Below, in pieces: positions 29,761 through 29,932 of a stretch of DNA of 29,932 nucleotides. Location of the stretch: NCBI GenBank assembly GCA_036260255.1, contig DATAAF010000132.1, forward strand, positions 1-29,932, read 5' to 3'. The translations under genes and the position numbers were made by a program. Below the pieces are notes generated by a model that was given only the letters and a program-made list of their open reading frames with translations, was not told the origin of the DNA and did not search any database. Each line of letters starts with the position of its first letter. The stretch's first letter is position 1. Origin of the DNA: DASZJY01 sp036260255 (lineage in GTDB: Bacteria; Actinomycetota; Acidimicrobiia; Acidimicrobiales; AC-14).

Positions 29761-29932
29761 TCAGTCGGCCAGCTCGGCGTCCCATGCCTGGGACGCCTTG
29801 ATGTCGCCCAGACGCCGGCTGACACCCTCCGGCCGGACCAGCAGCGGGTCGTCGACGTACACGTCGAGCACCTTCGTGCGCGTCCCCGGCTCTTCGAGCC
29901 ACACGGCCAGCCAGTTGCCGGTCCGCTGCACG
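29761..29932 (-). CDS. C-terminus of a gene cut by the window end, function unknown
   Basis: Reading the minus strand from the right edge gives an uninterrupted frame ending at 29761. The visible 56 residues include TGNWLAVWLEE, KVLDVYVDDPLL and GVSRRLGDIKASQAWDAELAD. The amino acid pattern and codon choice look like a real protein, and it ends 82 bases before the sigma factor start on the same strand. I do not recognise the family, and the beginning lies outside the window. Confidence 0.5.
   Translation of the reverse strand, partial: VQRTGNWLAVWLEEPGTRTKVLDVYVDDPLLVRPEGVSRRLGDIKASQAWDAELAD

Overview
The window is about 30 kb of very GC-rich DNA with dense, mostly co-oriented genes, frequent GTG/TTG starts and ATGA/GTGA overlaps. 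The gene content (hisI beside trpE, a stand-alone type II fatty acid synthase with an InhA-type enoyl reductase, septum-formation/DUF4190-type membrane proteins, a primary-type sigma factor without region 1.1) points to an actinobacterium. An uncultured or poorly described Acidimicrobiia-like lineage is my best guess; that placement is inference. Seven starts have a TANNNT hexamer 6-10 bases upstream, most of them without a Shine-Dalgarno, which suggests common leaderless transcription.

Region 1 (about 200-10670) is a split tryptophan locus: hisI-trpE-ygfZ-lipoprotein; then a deletion remnant of a DrrA/DrrB-type ABC exporter and an opposite-strand DoxX-like gene; then trpC followed by a TrpB2-type tryptophan synthase beta chain; an opposite-strand membrane protein with a histone-like Lys/Ala tail; and finally trpF-trpB-trpA. 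Both TrpB1 and TrpB2 are present. trpD and trpG are not in the window.

Region 2 (about 10680-17720) is an accessory island between trpA and fabD. It holds a ClpP/SppA-fold serine protease of the SDH-proteinase type, a membrane-anchored helical-repeat protein just downstream of it, and a convergent gene for a 1320-residue KAP-family P-loop NTPase with two peptidoglycan-binding-like domains and two Clp-N-like repeats at its N-terminus. This is the best candidate in the window for an undescribed system (protease, membrane scaffold and NTPase switch), possibly for conflict or stress response.

Region 3 (18005-25012) is a fatty acid synthesis cluster: fabD, a biotinyl-like protein lacking the biotin-accepting lysine, fabH, fabG, acpP, fabF, an acyl-CoA carboxylase carboxyltransferase gene and fabI. 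No 3-hydroxyacyl-ACP dehydratase is present. The fabG start is disturbed at a run of seven G, possibly a one-base sequence error. A 39-base near-perfect hairpin closes the cluster.

Region 4 (25084-29932) is mixed: a small Thr-rich lipoprotein, a GH25 endolysin-like enzyme with four 20-residue wall-binding repeats and no signal peptide, tRNA-Leu(CAA), a conserved-looking protein of unknown function, an inositol-monophosphatase-family enzyme, a NUDIX hydrolase, a group 1/2 sigma-70 factor, and the C-terminus of a further gene cut by the window end.
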